The position numbers and the translations under genes are program-made. The notes under the pieces are model-generated. The model made no database searches and had not been told where the DNA came from. It saw only the letters and a list, made by a program, of their open reading frames with translations. A stretch of DNA of 21,026 nt from Rhizobium leguminosarum (GTDB taxonomy: Bacteria; Pseudomonadota; Alphaproteobacteria; Rhizobiales; Rhizobiaceae), in the NCBI RefSeq assembly GCF_001652265.1, contig NZ_LWBS01000455.1, positions 1-21,026 on the forward strand, given 5' to 3'. Position 1 is the stretch's first letter. Each line of letters opens with the position of its first letter. This document shows, one piece after another, positions 1 to 6,666 of this stretch.

Positions 1-164
1 GGCTTGCCGATGCCACCTGCGGCACGATCCGATTGAAGCTGTTGAAGATCGGCGCGCAGGTCCGCGTCTCAGTCCGCCGCATCAAGGTGGCGATGGCTTC
101 GGCCTGTCCCTATGCCGAGGAATTTGCGCTGGCTCACGCCCGAATATGCGCTGCGGCCCGATGA
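1..164 (+). CDS. IS1380-like transposase, C-terminal end (partial)
   Basis: An open frame runs in from the left edge (first full codon at base 3) to TGA at 162-164, giving the last 53 residues of a protein whose start lies outside the window. The residues include a basic stretch reading TIRLKLLKIGAQVRVSVRRI followed by KVAMASACP, which resembles the end of DDE transposases of the IS1380 family found in many rhizobia. The family call rests on recollection of that C-terminal pattern, not on catalytic residues, which are not in view. Whether the full element is intact cannot be told from here. It lies in the same direction as the methyltransferase that follows. Confidence 0.7.
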   Translation, partial: LADATCGTIRLKLLKIGAQVRVSVRRIKVAMASACPYAEEFALAHARICAAAR

Positions 165-347
165 TGCCGCCGGACCTGAACCCACCCACACAGACAAAAC
201 GCCCCACATCGCGGCGACGGCCGCGCTCGTCTTCGCCGGCGAGCCCGGCCCCGACCGCCGCCAACAGCCCAACGTCAACCAAAGCCACGGGCGCTGTGAG
301 AGATGCGGGCTAGGGTGCCACAGCGCCTCGGCCGAATGGAGTCCGCG
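165..347. other. Spacer between transposase stop and methyltransferase; likely holds the IS right end
   Basis: There is no convincing gene between the transposase stop and the next start codon. If the transposase fragment belongs to an IS, its right end must lie here. A possible boundary is the GAGAGATGCGGGCTAGGGTG segment near 298-317, placed only by feel, because the left end needed to confirm a terminal inverted repeat is outside the window. The insertion would have separated the methyltransferase from its original upstream DNA. Confidence 0.4.
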
Positions 348-1172
348 ATGAAAAGGATAAAGCTTGACCAGCTGTTTGGCCGCGAAGCGTTTGGCGATGA
401 TCCTGCCAATTATCACCGCGCGCGACCGGCTTATCCGCAAGCGACCTGGGCGGCCCTGCGCGAGCGCGCCGGTCTCAGGGCCGGCATCGATATATTGGAG
501 ATCGGCGCCGGTTCGGGGCTGGCGACGATGGCGCTGCTCGGTCACCGGCCGCGCAGCCTCGTTGCCGTCGAGCCCGATGGCCGGCTTGCGGATTACCTTC
601 GCGTCTCGATCGACAATCCCTGTCTCGATATCGTGGAGGCTGCCTTCGAGGCCGTCGATTTCAAGCCGGCCTCCTTCGATCTGGTCGCTGCCGCGACGAT
701 GTTTCACTGGCTTGACCCGACAGCTTCGCTAGAGAAGATCCATGGTCTGCTTCGGCCGGGCGGAGCCGTCGCCCTGTGGTGGAACGTCTTCGGCGATGCA
801 GGTCGGCCGGATGCCTTCCACGACGAAACGGTGCATCTGTTCGCGAGTCATCCGTCGAGCCTGTCGAGCGGCGATGCGGAGCGATTGCCTCACGGGCTGG
901 ACGCTAACGCGCGTGTTAGGGAACTGGCCGCAACCGGCTTCATTGCCGACGAGCCGCAATTTCTCTCGTGGACGCTGACGCTCGATCCGGCAGCCGTCCG
1001 CCGGCTCTACGCAACCTATTCCAACGTGACCATACTGCCGCCGTCCGAGCGCTTCGCGCTGCTCGATGCCCTGGAAGCCATTGCCGCATCCCGTTTTAGC
1101 GGACGCGTCGAACGCAACATGACGACGGCGATCTATATCGCACGGCGACGCTCCTTAGAGGCAGACCATTAG
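348..1172 (+). CDS. Class I SAM-dependent methyltransferase
   Basis: This 274-residue protein looks like a soluble class I S-adenosylmethionine methyltransferase of the UbiE/type-11 kind; its substrate is unknown. Motif I (LEIGAGSGLAT, about residues 50-60) binds SAM, an acidic residue ends the second strand (VAVEPDG, about 73-78), and LLRPGGAVALWW (about 134-145) is the usual post-motif segment. ATG 348 was chosen because GGAG (338-341) lies six bases upstream; longer starts at 303 and 336 would run through this ribosome site. It follows an IS end, so it may now depend on a promoter reading out of the element. Its stop overlaps by four bases the stop of the convergent gene (bases 1169-1172). 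Confidence 0.85.
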   Translation: MKRIKLDQLFGREAFGDDPANYHRARPAYPQATWAALRERAGLRAGIDILEIGAGSGLATMALLGHRPRSLVAVEPDGRLADYLRVSIDNPCLDIVEAAFEAVDFKPASFDLVAAATMFHWLDPTASLEKIHGLLRPGGAVALWWNVFGDAGRPDAFHDETVHLFASHPSSLSSGDAERLPHGLDANARVRELAATGFIADEPQFLSWTLTLDPAAVRRLYATYSNVTILPPSERFALLDALEAIAASRFSGRVERNMTTAIYIARRRSLEADH

Positions 1173-2065
1173 TCGACCTGGATATGAATATGGTCGTCGT
1201 GGCGGGCGGCGCGGCAGCCTTGAAAGCGGATATGGCTGTCGGGGATGCCGAGCGCGTTCTTCAGATGCGGCTCGATGAAGATCTTCCGCAGGCCGAAGCG
1301 CGTCACACCTTCGTTTGCCAACCAGCCGATCGCCGCCGATGTGCGCTGCTCCTCGATCCGATAGGCCGGAAACAGAGGCTGCAGCGCATCGAAGTTCCAG
1401 CGGGTGGTGAGCCAGTCGTTGCGCCCTTCGCATGGCAGTTCGTCGCCGCGGGCGGGTTGCTCAAAGGCGAAATAGCCGATGGGGGAGCGGGTGGCGCCAT
1501 TCAGGAAGGCACCGTCCACATCCTTGTAATAGTAGGCGAAGTCGAGCTTCTTCCCATCCGCATGCGACAGATGAGGCAGCAGGGGAAAGCCGTTCACGAA
1601 GGGGAAATTCGCATCCAGCGCGACGGTGACGGTTCCGGGGAATTCCCTGTCCATGTGGGCGGCAAGTGCCTTTGCCAGATCGTGCACTTCTGGGGTGACG
1701 TAGTTGCGGTTCAGCAGGCAATAGATCGGGGAGCGGACCACGAGACGGTCCGTCGCGCCGGCGATGCAGGAGAGGGGAACTCGCCCGAAGATCGGCGCGG
1801 CGAAGCTCGCCGCAAAAGTGGCGCCGACATAACAAAGCAGGAAGATCGCAAGCTTTGCCAGAAACCGCCGCAAGCCCCAGGCGTGGGAGGCGGCCAGCGC
1901 CACGAGATAGGCGATGCCGCCGATCTGCGTCAGCAGCGTCAGGATGAGAACGATCACGGCGTGAAGGGCAAAACGGAACACGGGAAGGCCTTGCGGACGT
2001 TGTCGTTCCCATAGGCGAGGCGATGCTGCTGCGCAAGGCGGATGGCGAGGAAGTGCGCGGCTCAT
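1169..2065 (-). CDS. Membrane-anchored protein with a LAS-type (MepA-like) metallopeptidase signature
   Basis: This 298-residue protein starts at ATG 2065, five bases after a strong GGGAGGG ribosome site (2071-2077). Two hydrophobic segments at about residues 30-60 and 68-92 suggest a membrane anchor, followed by a soluble domain. The soluble part carries SHADGKKLD (H168, D175), which fits the S-x-H-x-x-G-x(3)-D zinc signature of LAS peptidases (lysostaphin, D-Ala-D-Ala peptidase, hedgehog), and ends with HDDHIHIQVD (HIH at 292-294), matching the HxH motif. The segment KIFIEPHLKNALG (about 261-273) resembles murein endopeptidase MepA. Cell-wall peptide cleavage is an inference; the protein is otherwise unrecognised. 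It is divergent from a MarR-GNAT regulator, with a 24-bp palindrome between them. Confidence 0.65.
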   Translation of the reverse strand: MSRALPRHPPCAAASPRLWERQRPQGLPVFRFALHAVIVLILTLLTQIGGIAYLVALAASHAWGLRRFLAKLAIFLLCYVGATFAASFAAPIFGRVPLSCIAGATDRLVVRSPIYCLLNRNYVTPEVHDLAKALAAHMDREFPGTVTVALDANFPFVNGFPLLPHLSHADGKKLDFAYYYKDVDGAFLNGATRSPIGYFAFEQPARGDELPCEGRNDWLTTRWNFDALQPLFPAYRIEEQRTSAAIGWLANEGVTRFGLRKIFIEPHLKNALGIPDSHIRFQGCRAARHDDHIHIQVD

Positions 2066-2092
2066 TTATGCCCTCCCTTTGAGTGCTCGGAA

Positions 2093-2098
2093 TTGACA
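2093..2098 (+). promoter_or_regulatory. TTGACA, candidate -35 box for the MarR-GNAT gene
   Basis: A perfect TTGACA hexamer lies 30 bases before the start codon of the MarR-GNAT gene. With normal spacing the -10 region falls inside the palindrome at 2105-2128, so a bound repressor would block the promoter. No clear -10 hexamer is visible; TAAAGT at 2115-2120 is one candidate. Confidence 0.4.
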
Positions 2099-2104
2099 GG
2101 AGAA

Positions 2105-2128
2105 ATTATCTGACTAAAGTCAGATAAT
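2105..2128. promoter_or_regulatory. Perfect 24-bp palindrome abutting a start codon; candidate MarR operator
   Basis: ATTATCTGACT (2105-2115) and AGTCAGATAAT (2118-2128) are exact inverted repeats around a 2-base centre. The right arm ends directly before the ATG of the MarR-GNAT gene. Size and symmetry suit a dimeric winged-helix regulator, so this is probably the autoregulatory operator and may also control the divergent LAS-like gene. Confidence 0.7.
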
Positions 2129-3004
2129 ATGACCTACGATCCTGTCTCTCGTGTCCGTCGCTTCAACCGTGCCGTCACCTCCGAAGTCGGCGCTCTCGAT
2201 ACGTCTTTCCTCGGACGCGGCCGTCCGCTGGGCGCTGCCCGCGTCCTCAATTCAATCGGCCGGGGACAAACGGATGTTGCGGTGATCCGCGATTATCTCG
2301 GTCTCGACTCCGGCTTGATGAGCCGTCTGCTGCGCAGTCTGGAAGAGGAAGGTCTCATCGACACGGTGCCGAACCCTCAGGACGCACGTCGCCGCGTTGC
2401 CAGGCTGACCGAAAGCGGCCGTTCCGAGTTTCAGGCTTATGAAGCGCTTTCCAACGTACAGGCGAAATCGTTTCTGGCGCGCCATCGTCGCCCGGACGAA
2501 CTGCTGCGCGCCATGGATATCGTCGCTTCCTCGCTGAGACGTGAGCAGATCGTGCTCGAGGAGAAAGATCCTCGGCACGAGGACGCCAGCTATTGCCTGC
2601 GCGAATACTACGGCGAACTCGCACGCCGCTTCGAAAAGGGTTTCGATGTATCGCTTTCTCGCGATCCCGACGCCAAGGATATGATCCGTCCGCATGGTGC
2701 GTTCCTGGTGGCCATGTCGGATGGCCTGCCGATCGGCTGTGTCGGGCTGAAGGGCAATGGCGGCGAGGTCGCGGAGATCAAAAGGCTCTGGGTCGCTCCA
2801 TCTGCGCGTGGCCTTGGGCTCGCAAGGCGCTTTATGATGGCCGCCGAGAACATCGCCCGTGAGTTGTCCATCAAGCTTCTACGTCTGGATACGAATAGCG
2901 CGCTGCCCGAGGCAACACAGCTTTATCGCGGGACCGGCTGGAGTGAGATCGACCGTTTCAATGACGACCCATACCCGGACACGTTCTTTGAAAAGCGTCT
3001 TTAA
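2129..3004 (+). CDS. MarR-type regulator fused to a GNAT acetyltransferase
   Basis: This is a 291-residue two-domain protein. Residues 1-145 form a MarR winged helix: the family-typical opening VSRVRRFNRAVTSEVGALD, a recognition helix around 58-72 and a wing around DARRR at 85-89. Residues 150-291 are a GNAT domain with the acetyl-CoA loop ARGLGLA (226-232) and a C-terminal TQLYRGTGW segment. This architecture is well known among bacterial MarR proteins; the acetyl acceptor is unknown. The start is fixed by homology of the N-terminus, yet no ribosome site lies at normal distance (AGGAG is about 27 bases away), so the message may be leaderless. It is divergent from the LAS-like membrane protein and probably represses itself through the adjoining palindrome. 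Confidence 0.9.
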   Translation: MTYDPVSRVRRFNRAVTSEVGALDTSFLGRGRPLGAARVLNSIGRGQTDVAVIRDYLGLDSGLMSRLLRSLEEEGLIDTVPNPQDARRRVARLTESGRSEFQAYEALSNVQAKSFLARHRRPDELLRAMDIVASSLRREQIVLEEKDPRHEDASYCLREYYGELARRFEKGFDVSLSRDPDAKDMIRPHGAFLVAMSDGLPIGCVGLKGNGGEVAEIKRLWVAPSARGLGLARRFMMAAENIARELSIKLLRLDTNSALPEATQLYRGTGWSEIDRFNDDPYPDTFFEKRL

Positions 3005-3040
3005 GTGAAGGTCGCTTTTGAGGTGCCCACCTCTTCTCCG

Positions 3041-3171
3041 TCATTCCTGTGCTTGTCACAGGAATCCAGTGCGCCCAAGTCCTTGGGCGCGGGAGAGTTT
3101 GTTGACTGGATGAGAGTCATTCACGGCGCTGACGCGCCGTGGCTGGATTCCTGTGACAAGCACAGGAACGA
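3041..3171. repeat. Nested palindromic intergenic element (RIME-like)
   Basis: Outer arms 3041-3069 and 3143-3171 are inverted repeats matching at 28 of 29 bases, and each arm is itself a hairpin (ATTCCTGTG and CACAGGAAT around a short loop). Inside lie three more hairpins: GCGCCCAAG/CTTGGGCGC (3071-3090), TGACT/AGTCA (3103-3119) and CACGGCGC/GCGCCGTG (3122-3141). This fits the palindromic intergenic mosaic elements of rhizobia, although the exact family was not verified. Confidence 0.7.
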
Positions 3172-3175
3172 GGTA

Positions 3176-3277
3176 GGGTGAGGCGCCGCTGTCCGGTCCT
3201 TCGCATGGCTCAGGGCGTTCGTCCTGCGATCGATTCACTGGATCGATCGCTCCTGCTTGCAGGACCGAGCCTCACCC
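3176..3277. repeat. Second palindromic module adjoining the RIME-like element
   Basis: The outer pair GGGTGAGGC (3176-3184) and GCCTCACCC (3269-3277) encloses GTCCTGC/GCAGGAC (3221-3227 and 3259-3265) and GCGATCGAT/ATCGATCGC (3226-3234 and 3242-3250). With the previous element it fills almost all of the space between the MarR-GNAT and aldo/keto reductase stops. It may also act as a transcription stop for these convergent genes. Confidence 0.6.
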
Positions 3278-3285
3278 CCTGCCGG

Positions 3286-4317
3286 TCAGGCGGCGAAGCG
3301 CTCCGTTATCGGGCGGCGGCGCAGGTTCGGCTGCGTTATCGCAGGCGGATTATAGGCCGCCTCCAACGGGCCGGTGTCGGTGCCGGGCGGGACGATCGCG
3401 TCGATCCGGTCGAGGATTTCGTCCGTCAAGCTCACCCCGGCGCCGGCAAGCAGATCGTCAAAGTGCTCCATCGTGCGCGGGCCGATGATCGCCGAGGCGA
3501 CGGCGGGATGGGCGATGACGAAGGCCATCGCCATGTGGGCCAGCGAAAGCCCCGCCTGCTGGGCGAGCGGGATGAGCCGTTCGACCACGTCCAGCCGGCG
3601 CTCGTCGTTCATCTGCCTGGGGAAGCGTTTGGCGCGGGCGCTGTCGGGTTGCGGCGCGCCCTTGCGGTATTTGCCGGTGAGCATGCCCATCGCCAGCGGG
3701 CTCCACACCATCGCGCCCATTCCGTAACGCTCGCAGGCGGGCAGCACTTCGCGTTCGATACTGCGACTGAGGATCGAATAGGGCGGCTGCTCGGCGCGGA
3801 AACGTGCCAGCCCGCGGCGCTCGGAAACCCATTGCGCCTCGACAATTTCCGAGACGGGGAAGGTCGACGATCCCACGGCACGCACCTTGCCCGCCTGTAT
3901 CAGGTCGGTGAGGGCCGATAGTGTCTCCTCGATGTCGGTATCGGGTGCCGGCCGGTGGATCAGGTAGAGATCGATATGGTCGGTCTGCAGGCGGCGGAGC
4001 GAATCCTCGACCGCCCGCGTCAACCAGCGGCGCGAATTGCCCTGCCGGTTCGGGTCGTCGCCCATCGGCAGATGTGCCTTGGTGGCAAGCACGACGTCGT
4101 CGCGCCGGCCCTTGAGCGCCTTGCCGACAATCTCCTCGGATTCGCCGCGGCTGTAGATATCGGCGGTGTCGATGAAGTTGATGCCGGCATCGAGAGCCTT
4201 GTGGATGATCCGGATCGAATCCTCGTGGTCGGGATTGCCGGCGGCGCCAAACATCATCGCGCCGAGGCAATAGGGGCTGACCTTGATTCCGGTTCTTCCA
4301 AACGTGCGGTATTGCAT
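3286..4317 (-). CDS. Aldo/keto reductase
   Basis: This 343-residue NADPH-dependent oxidoreductase has a TIM-barrel fold, is cytosolic and acts on an unknown carbonyl substrate. The catalytic tetrad is visible as D50, Y55, K80 and H121 (FIDTADIY, ATKAH, LYLIHRP). The N-terminus MQYRTFGRTGIKVSPYCLG is typical of the group related to YajO/Tas. Start ATG 4317 is preceded by AAAGGA about seven bases upstream. Length is normal and no damage is seen. It is divergent from a TetR regulator (4456-5073), with two palindromes in the 138-base gap, so repression by that regulator and induction by a small aldehyde or quinone is a reasonable inference. Confidence 0.93.
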   Translation of the reverse strand: MQYRTFGRTGIKVSPYCLGAMMFGAAGNPDHEDSIRIIHKALDAGINFIDTADIYSRGESEEIVGKALKGRRDDVVLATKAHLPMGDDPNRQGNSRRWLTRAVEDSLRRLQTDHIDLYLIHRPAPDTDIEETLSALTDLIQAGKVRAVGSSTFPVSEIVEAQWVSERRGLARFRAEQPPYSILSRSIEREVLPACERYGMGAMVWSPLAMGMLTGKYRKGAPQPDSARAKRFPRQMNDERRLDVVERLIPLAQQAGLSLAHMAMAFVIAHPAVASAIIGPRTMEHFDDLLAGAGVSLTDEILDRIDAIVPPGTDTGPLEAAYNPPAITQPNLRRRPITERFAA

Positions 4318-4387
4318 GGTCTGTTCCTTTTATTGCGGAGGCGGACTTCGTGCGCATCGATGTGGCCAACACCGTCGTGCTGTGTTA

Positions 4388-4446
4388 ACTTGCATAAACG
4401 GAACCGTATTCCGTTTATATACGGAACAATGTTCCGTTTTGCAAGT
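4388..4446. promoter_or_regulatory. Twin palindromic operators between aldo/keto reductase and TetR genes
   Basis: Two related inverted repeats share the core ACGGAA/TTCCGT: AAACGGAA (4396-4403) with TTCCGTTT (4409-4416), and ACGGAAC (4421-4427) with GTTCCGT (4431-4437). Their centres are about 23 bp apart, roughly two helical turns. An outer pair, ACTTGCA (4388-4394) and TGCAAGT (4440-4446), brackets both. This is a strong candidate for a TetR dimer-of-dimers site acting on both promoters. Confidence 0.75.
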
Positions 4447-4455
4447 GAGTGAATA

Positions 4456-5073
4456 TTGAGCGACGAGGGAAAAGAGCAGGAGGACGGGCTGAAGCCCGGG
4501 GAAAGGGCGGACAGGCGCGTGCGCGCCGACGCCAAGCGCAATCTCGACGGGCTGCTTCAGGCGGCATTGACGGTGTTTGCGACCTCCGGTGTCGATGCCC
4601 CGGTGCGTGAGATCGCGGAGAAGGCCGGTGTCGGAATCGGCACCGTCTACCGGCATTTTCCCGAGCGTTCCGACCTCGTCGTCGCCGTCTTCCGCCGCGA
4701 AATCGATGCCTGCGCTGACGCTGCGCCGATCCTTGCCGCCGAACATGCGCCGGGCGAGGCGCTGGCCAGATGGATGCAGCGTTTCGTGGATTTCATCGCG
4801 GCCAAGCGCGGGCTTGCGGCGGCCCTGCATTCCGGCAACCCAGCCTTCGATGCCTTGCCCGCCTACTTCCAGCAGCGGCTGCAGCCCGCCCTTCGCTCGC
4901 TTCTCGACGCCGCCGCTGCCGCCGGTGAGGTCCGCACCGATATCGCCGCCGAGGATCTTTTGAATGCGGCCGCAAGCCTCAGCATGCATGCCTACGCCCA
5001 AGGGCCCGAACAAGCCCGGCGTATGGTTTCCCTGCTGGTCGACGGGCTACGTTACGGCGCTGTACAGCGATGA
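4456..5073 (+). CDS. TetR-family transcriptional regulator
   Basis: This 205-residue protein has a TetR helix-turn-helix near residues 49-69 (VREIAEKAGVGIGTVYRHFPER), the most recognisable part of the family. The remainder is an all-helical ligand domain that names no ligand. The start shown is TTG 4456, because no ATG precedes the DNA-binding domain; its ribosome site is weak. GTG 4519 is the main alternative and would remove 21 mostly polar residues. The gene is divergent from the aldo/keto reductase and very probably binds the twin palindromes between them. It ends 18 bases before a strong hairpin at 5091-5135. Confidence 0.88.
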   Translation: MSDEGKEQEDGLKPGERADRRVRADAKRNLDGLLQAALTVFATSGVDAPVREIAEKAGVGIGTVYRHFPERSDLVVAVFRREIDACADAAPILAAEHAPGEALARWMQRFVDFIAAKRGLAAALHSGNPAFDALPAYFQQRLQPALRSLLDAAAAAGEVRTDIAAEDLLNAAASLSMHAYAQGPEQARRMVSLLVDGLRYGAVQR

Positions 5074-5090
5074 AGATGTGCCGATGAAAC

Positions 5091-5135
5091 AGGCCGTTGC
5101 CCGGCCGGCACGCGCGCTCGGCCGGGCAACGGCCT
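5091..5135. terminator. Bidirectional hairpin terminator
   Basis: Perfect 17-base arms (5091-5107 and 5119-5135, beginning AGGCCGTTGCCCGGCC) enclose an 11-base loop. It sits between the convergent stops of the TetR gene and the O-methyltransferase gene. There is no clear U tract on either side, so the efficiency of termination is uncertain. Confidence 0.7.
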
Positions 5136-5142
5136 GGCGACA

Positions 5143-5796
5143 TCAGGTCCGCATCGACAATTCGATATCCTCTTCGAATGATGTCGAGAGGTAGCCGGCC
5201 GCGGACGAGCGTACGCGGGCGAGATATTCCGGGCAGAGGTCGGCGTTGTCGGCGACGATGAGGGCGCCAGGCCTCAGGCGGTCTTCCACCAGTTCCAGGA
5301 TATCGCGATAGAGCGCCTTGGCGCCATCGAGGAACAGCAGGTCGATCGTTTCAGGGAGATCCGTGCTCAGGGTCTCAAGAGCATCGCCTTCGCGGATCTC
5401 GACGAGATCGATGAGGCCGCCGGCCGCCAGGTTGGCACGGGCGCGGGCCAGCTTCGACGGCTCGAACTCGCTGGTGATCAGCCGGCCGCCGCCATTGTCG
5501 CGCAGCGCGGCTGCGAGATGGAGGGTCGAGATGCCGAAGGATGTGCCGAACTCGACGATCGTTCGTGCGCGGCTGCTTCGCGCCAACATGTAGAGCAGCA
5601 CGCCGGCCTCTCTGGAGACGGGAAGCCAAAGATCCTTCAGGCGCCCATAAAAATCGAGATATTCGGTCTTGCTGCCGATCAGGAGCATTCGCTCATCGCC
5701 TGACAGGGCTGACATTGCAGGGCTCGTTGCCGCGGCGGCCTCCTCGAATAGACCGTCGAGCAGGGGTGCCAGCGGGGCGGTGGTCAGTGTCGTCAT
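5143..5796 (-). CDS. O-methyltransferase, class I SAM-dependent (catechol-type)
   Basis: This 217-residue protein resembles small class I O-methyltransferases (Methyltransf_24 / COG4122-like), which transfer methyl from SAM to hydroxyl groups of aromatic or similar small molecules. VEFGTSFGIST (81-91) is the SAM loop, SEFEP (109-113) holds the acidic ribose-binding residue, and DLLFLDGAK (152-160) plus ADNAD (182-186) fit metal-binding and catalytic segments. ATG 5796 follows AAGGAG at a good distance; the longer frame to 5931 is not used because it lacks such a site and would cross the divergent TetR promoter. It is probably controlled by the TetR regulator at 5885-6529. Confidence 0.87.
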   Translation of the reverse strand: MTTLTTAPLAPLLDGLFEEAAAATSPAMSALSGDERMLLIGSKTEYLDFYGRLKDLWLPVSREAGVLLYMLARSSRARTIVEFGTSFGISTLHLAAALRDNGGGRLITSEFEPSKLARARANLAAGGLIDLVEIREGDALETLSTDLPETIDLLFLDGAKALYRDILELVEDRLRPGALIVADNADLCPEYLARVRSSAAGYLSTSFEEDIELSMRT

Positions 5797-5829
5797 GTAA
5801 AATCTCCTTGATGACGGGTTCTTGTGTAG

Positions 5830-5853
5830 GACGAAAAATACGAGTAATTCGTC
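5830..5853. promoter_or_regulatory. Candidate TetR operator between O-methyltransferase and regulator
   Basis: GACGAA (5830-5835) and TTCGTC (5848-5853) form an inverted repeat with a 12-base spacer in the 88-base divergent gap. The inner part is only weakly symmetrical. Position and spacing suit a TetR dimer. Confidence 0.5.
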
Positions 5854-5884
5854 GCATCTGCTATTCGCATTGCGGAGCGCTGCC

Positions 5885-6529
5885 ATGACCGATCGCCCAA
5901 GAGCCCGGATTTCCTCACGAAAACAGCCCAAGCAGGCCCGATCGAGCGAGCTTGTGGCGGCGATCCTGGATGCTGCTGCTCAGGTTTTGGCGCGGGAAGG
6001 CGCCCAGCGCTTCACGACGGCGCGGGTGGCCGAAAGGGCGGGCGTCAGCATCGGATCGCTCTACCAATATTTCCCCAACAAGGCGGCGATCCTCTTCCGG
6101 CTGCAGAGCGACGAATGGCGGCAGACGACGGACATGCTCGGCGGCATTCTCGCCGATGCGCAAAGGCCGCCGCTCGAACGGCTGCGCCGCCTCGTCCATG
6201 CCTTCCTCCACTCGGAGTGCGAGGAGGCGGCGATGCGCGTGGCGCTCCATGACGCAGCACCCCTTTATCGCGATGCACCGGAGGCGCAGGCGGCGAGGGC
6301 ATCGGGAGACCGCATCGTCGAACTGTTCATGCAGGAAGTGCTGCCCTCTGCTCCGGAGGCGACCCGGGCGCTCGCCGGCGAGCTGATCACCACGACGCTC
6401 GGCACGGTGGGCAAGCAGTTCTCGGAGGCTCCCCGAAGCCTTGCCGAGATCGACGCCTATGCCGACGCCATGGCCGACATGTTTTGCGCCTACCTCGAAC
6501 GGCTTGGGTTTGGCCAGGACCGAGCATAA
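5885..6529 (+). CDS. TetR-family transcriptional regulator
   Basis: This 214-residue protein has a clear TetR helix-turn-helix near 44-66 (FTTARVAERAGVSIGSLYQY followed by FPNK). The C-terminal region resembles the type common in regulators of efflux or detoxification genes, but the ligand cannot be read. ATG 5885 has GGAG (5874-5877) seven bases upstream; a longer reading to 5822 crosses the promoter region and was not chosen. It is divergent from the O-methyltransferase, which is its most likely target. About 137 bases without a gene separate it from the convergent reductase gene; they contain short inverted repeats that could end transcription (TGCCTG/CAGGCA near 6602-6622). Confidence 0.9.
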   Translation: MTDRPRARISSRKQPKQARSSELVAAILDAAAQVLAREGAQRFTTARVAERAGVSIGSLYQYFPNKAAILFRLQSDEWRQTTDMLGGILADAQRPPLERLRRLVHAFLHSECEEAAMRVALHDAAPLYRDAPEAQAARASGDRIVELFMQEVLPSAPEATRALAGELITTTLGTVGKQFSEAPRSLAEIDAYADAMADMFCAYLERLGFGQDRA

Positions 6530-6666
6530 GTTCCCGGCGGCACACTCGCTTCGTCCGACATTTTGCAACTGCCCGTCTGGTTCGACAATGGCGATCTCGT
6601 ATGCCTGTGGTTGCCGCAGGCACCCTGCGGCATGCGCTGGCGTGAAAGAATCCCGATCGGGCTCGT

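Noticed and set aside
1184..2014. 276-residue plus-strand frame opposite the LAS-like gene
   Set aside because: It has no ribosome site or family pattern, and the opposite strand has a strong ribosome site and metal-binding motifs.
2252..2695. Antisense frame inside the MarR-GNAT gene
   Set aside because: It is a shadow frame; the plus strand has continuous domain similarity across the same bases.
3041..3277. Possible CRISPR-like repeats
   Set aside because: The repeats are inverted and nested, not regularly spaced direct repeats with unique spacers.
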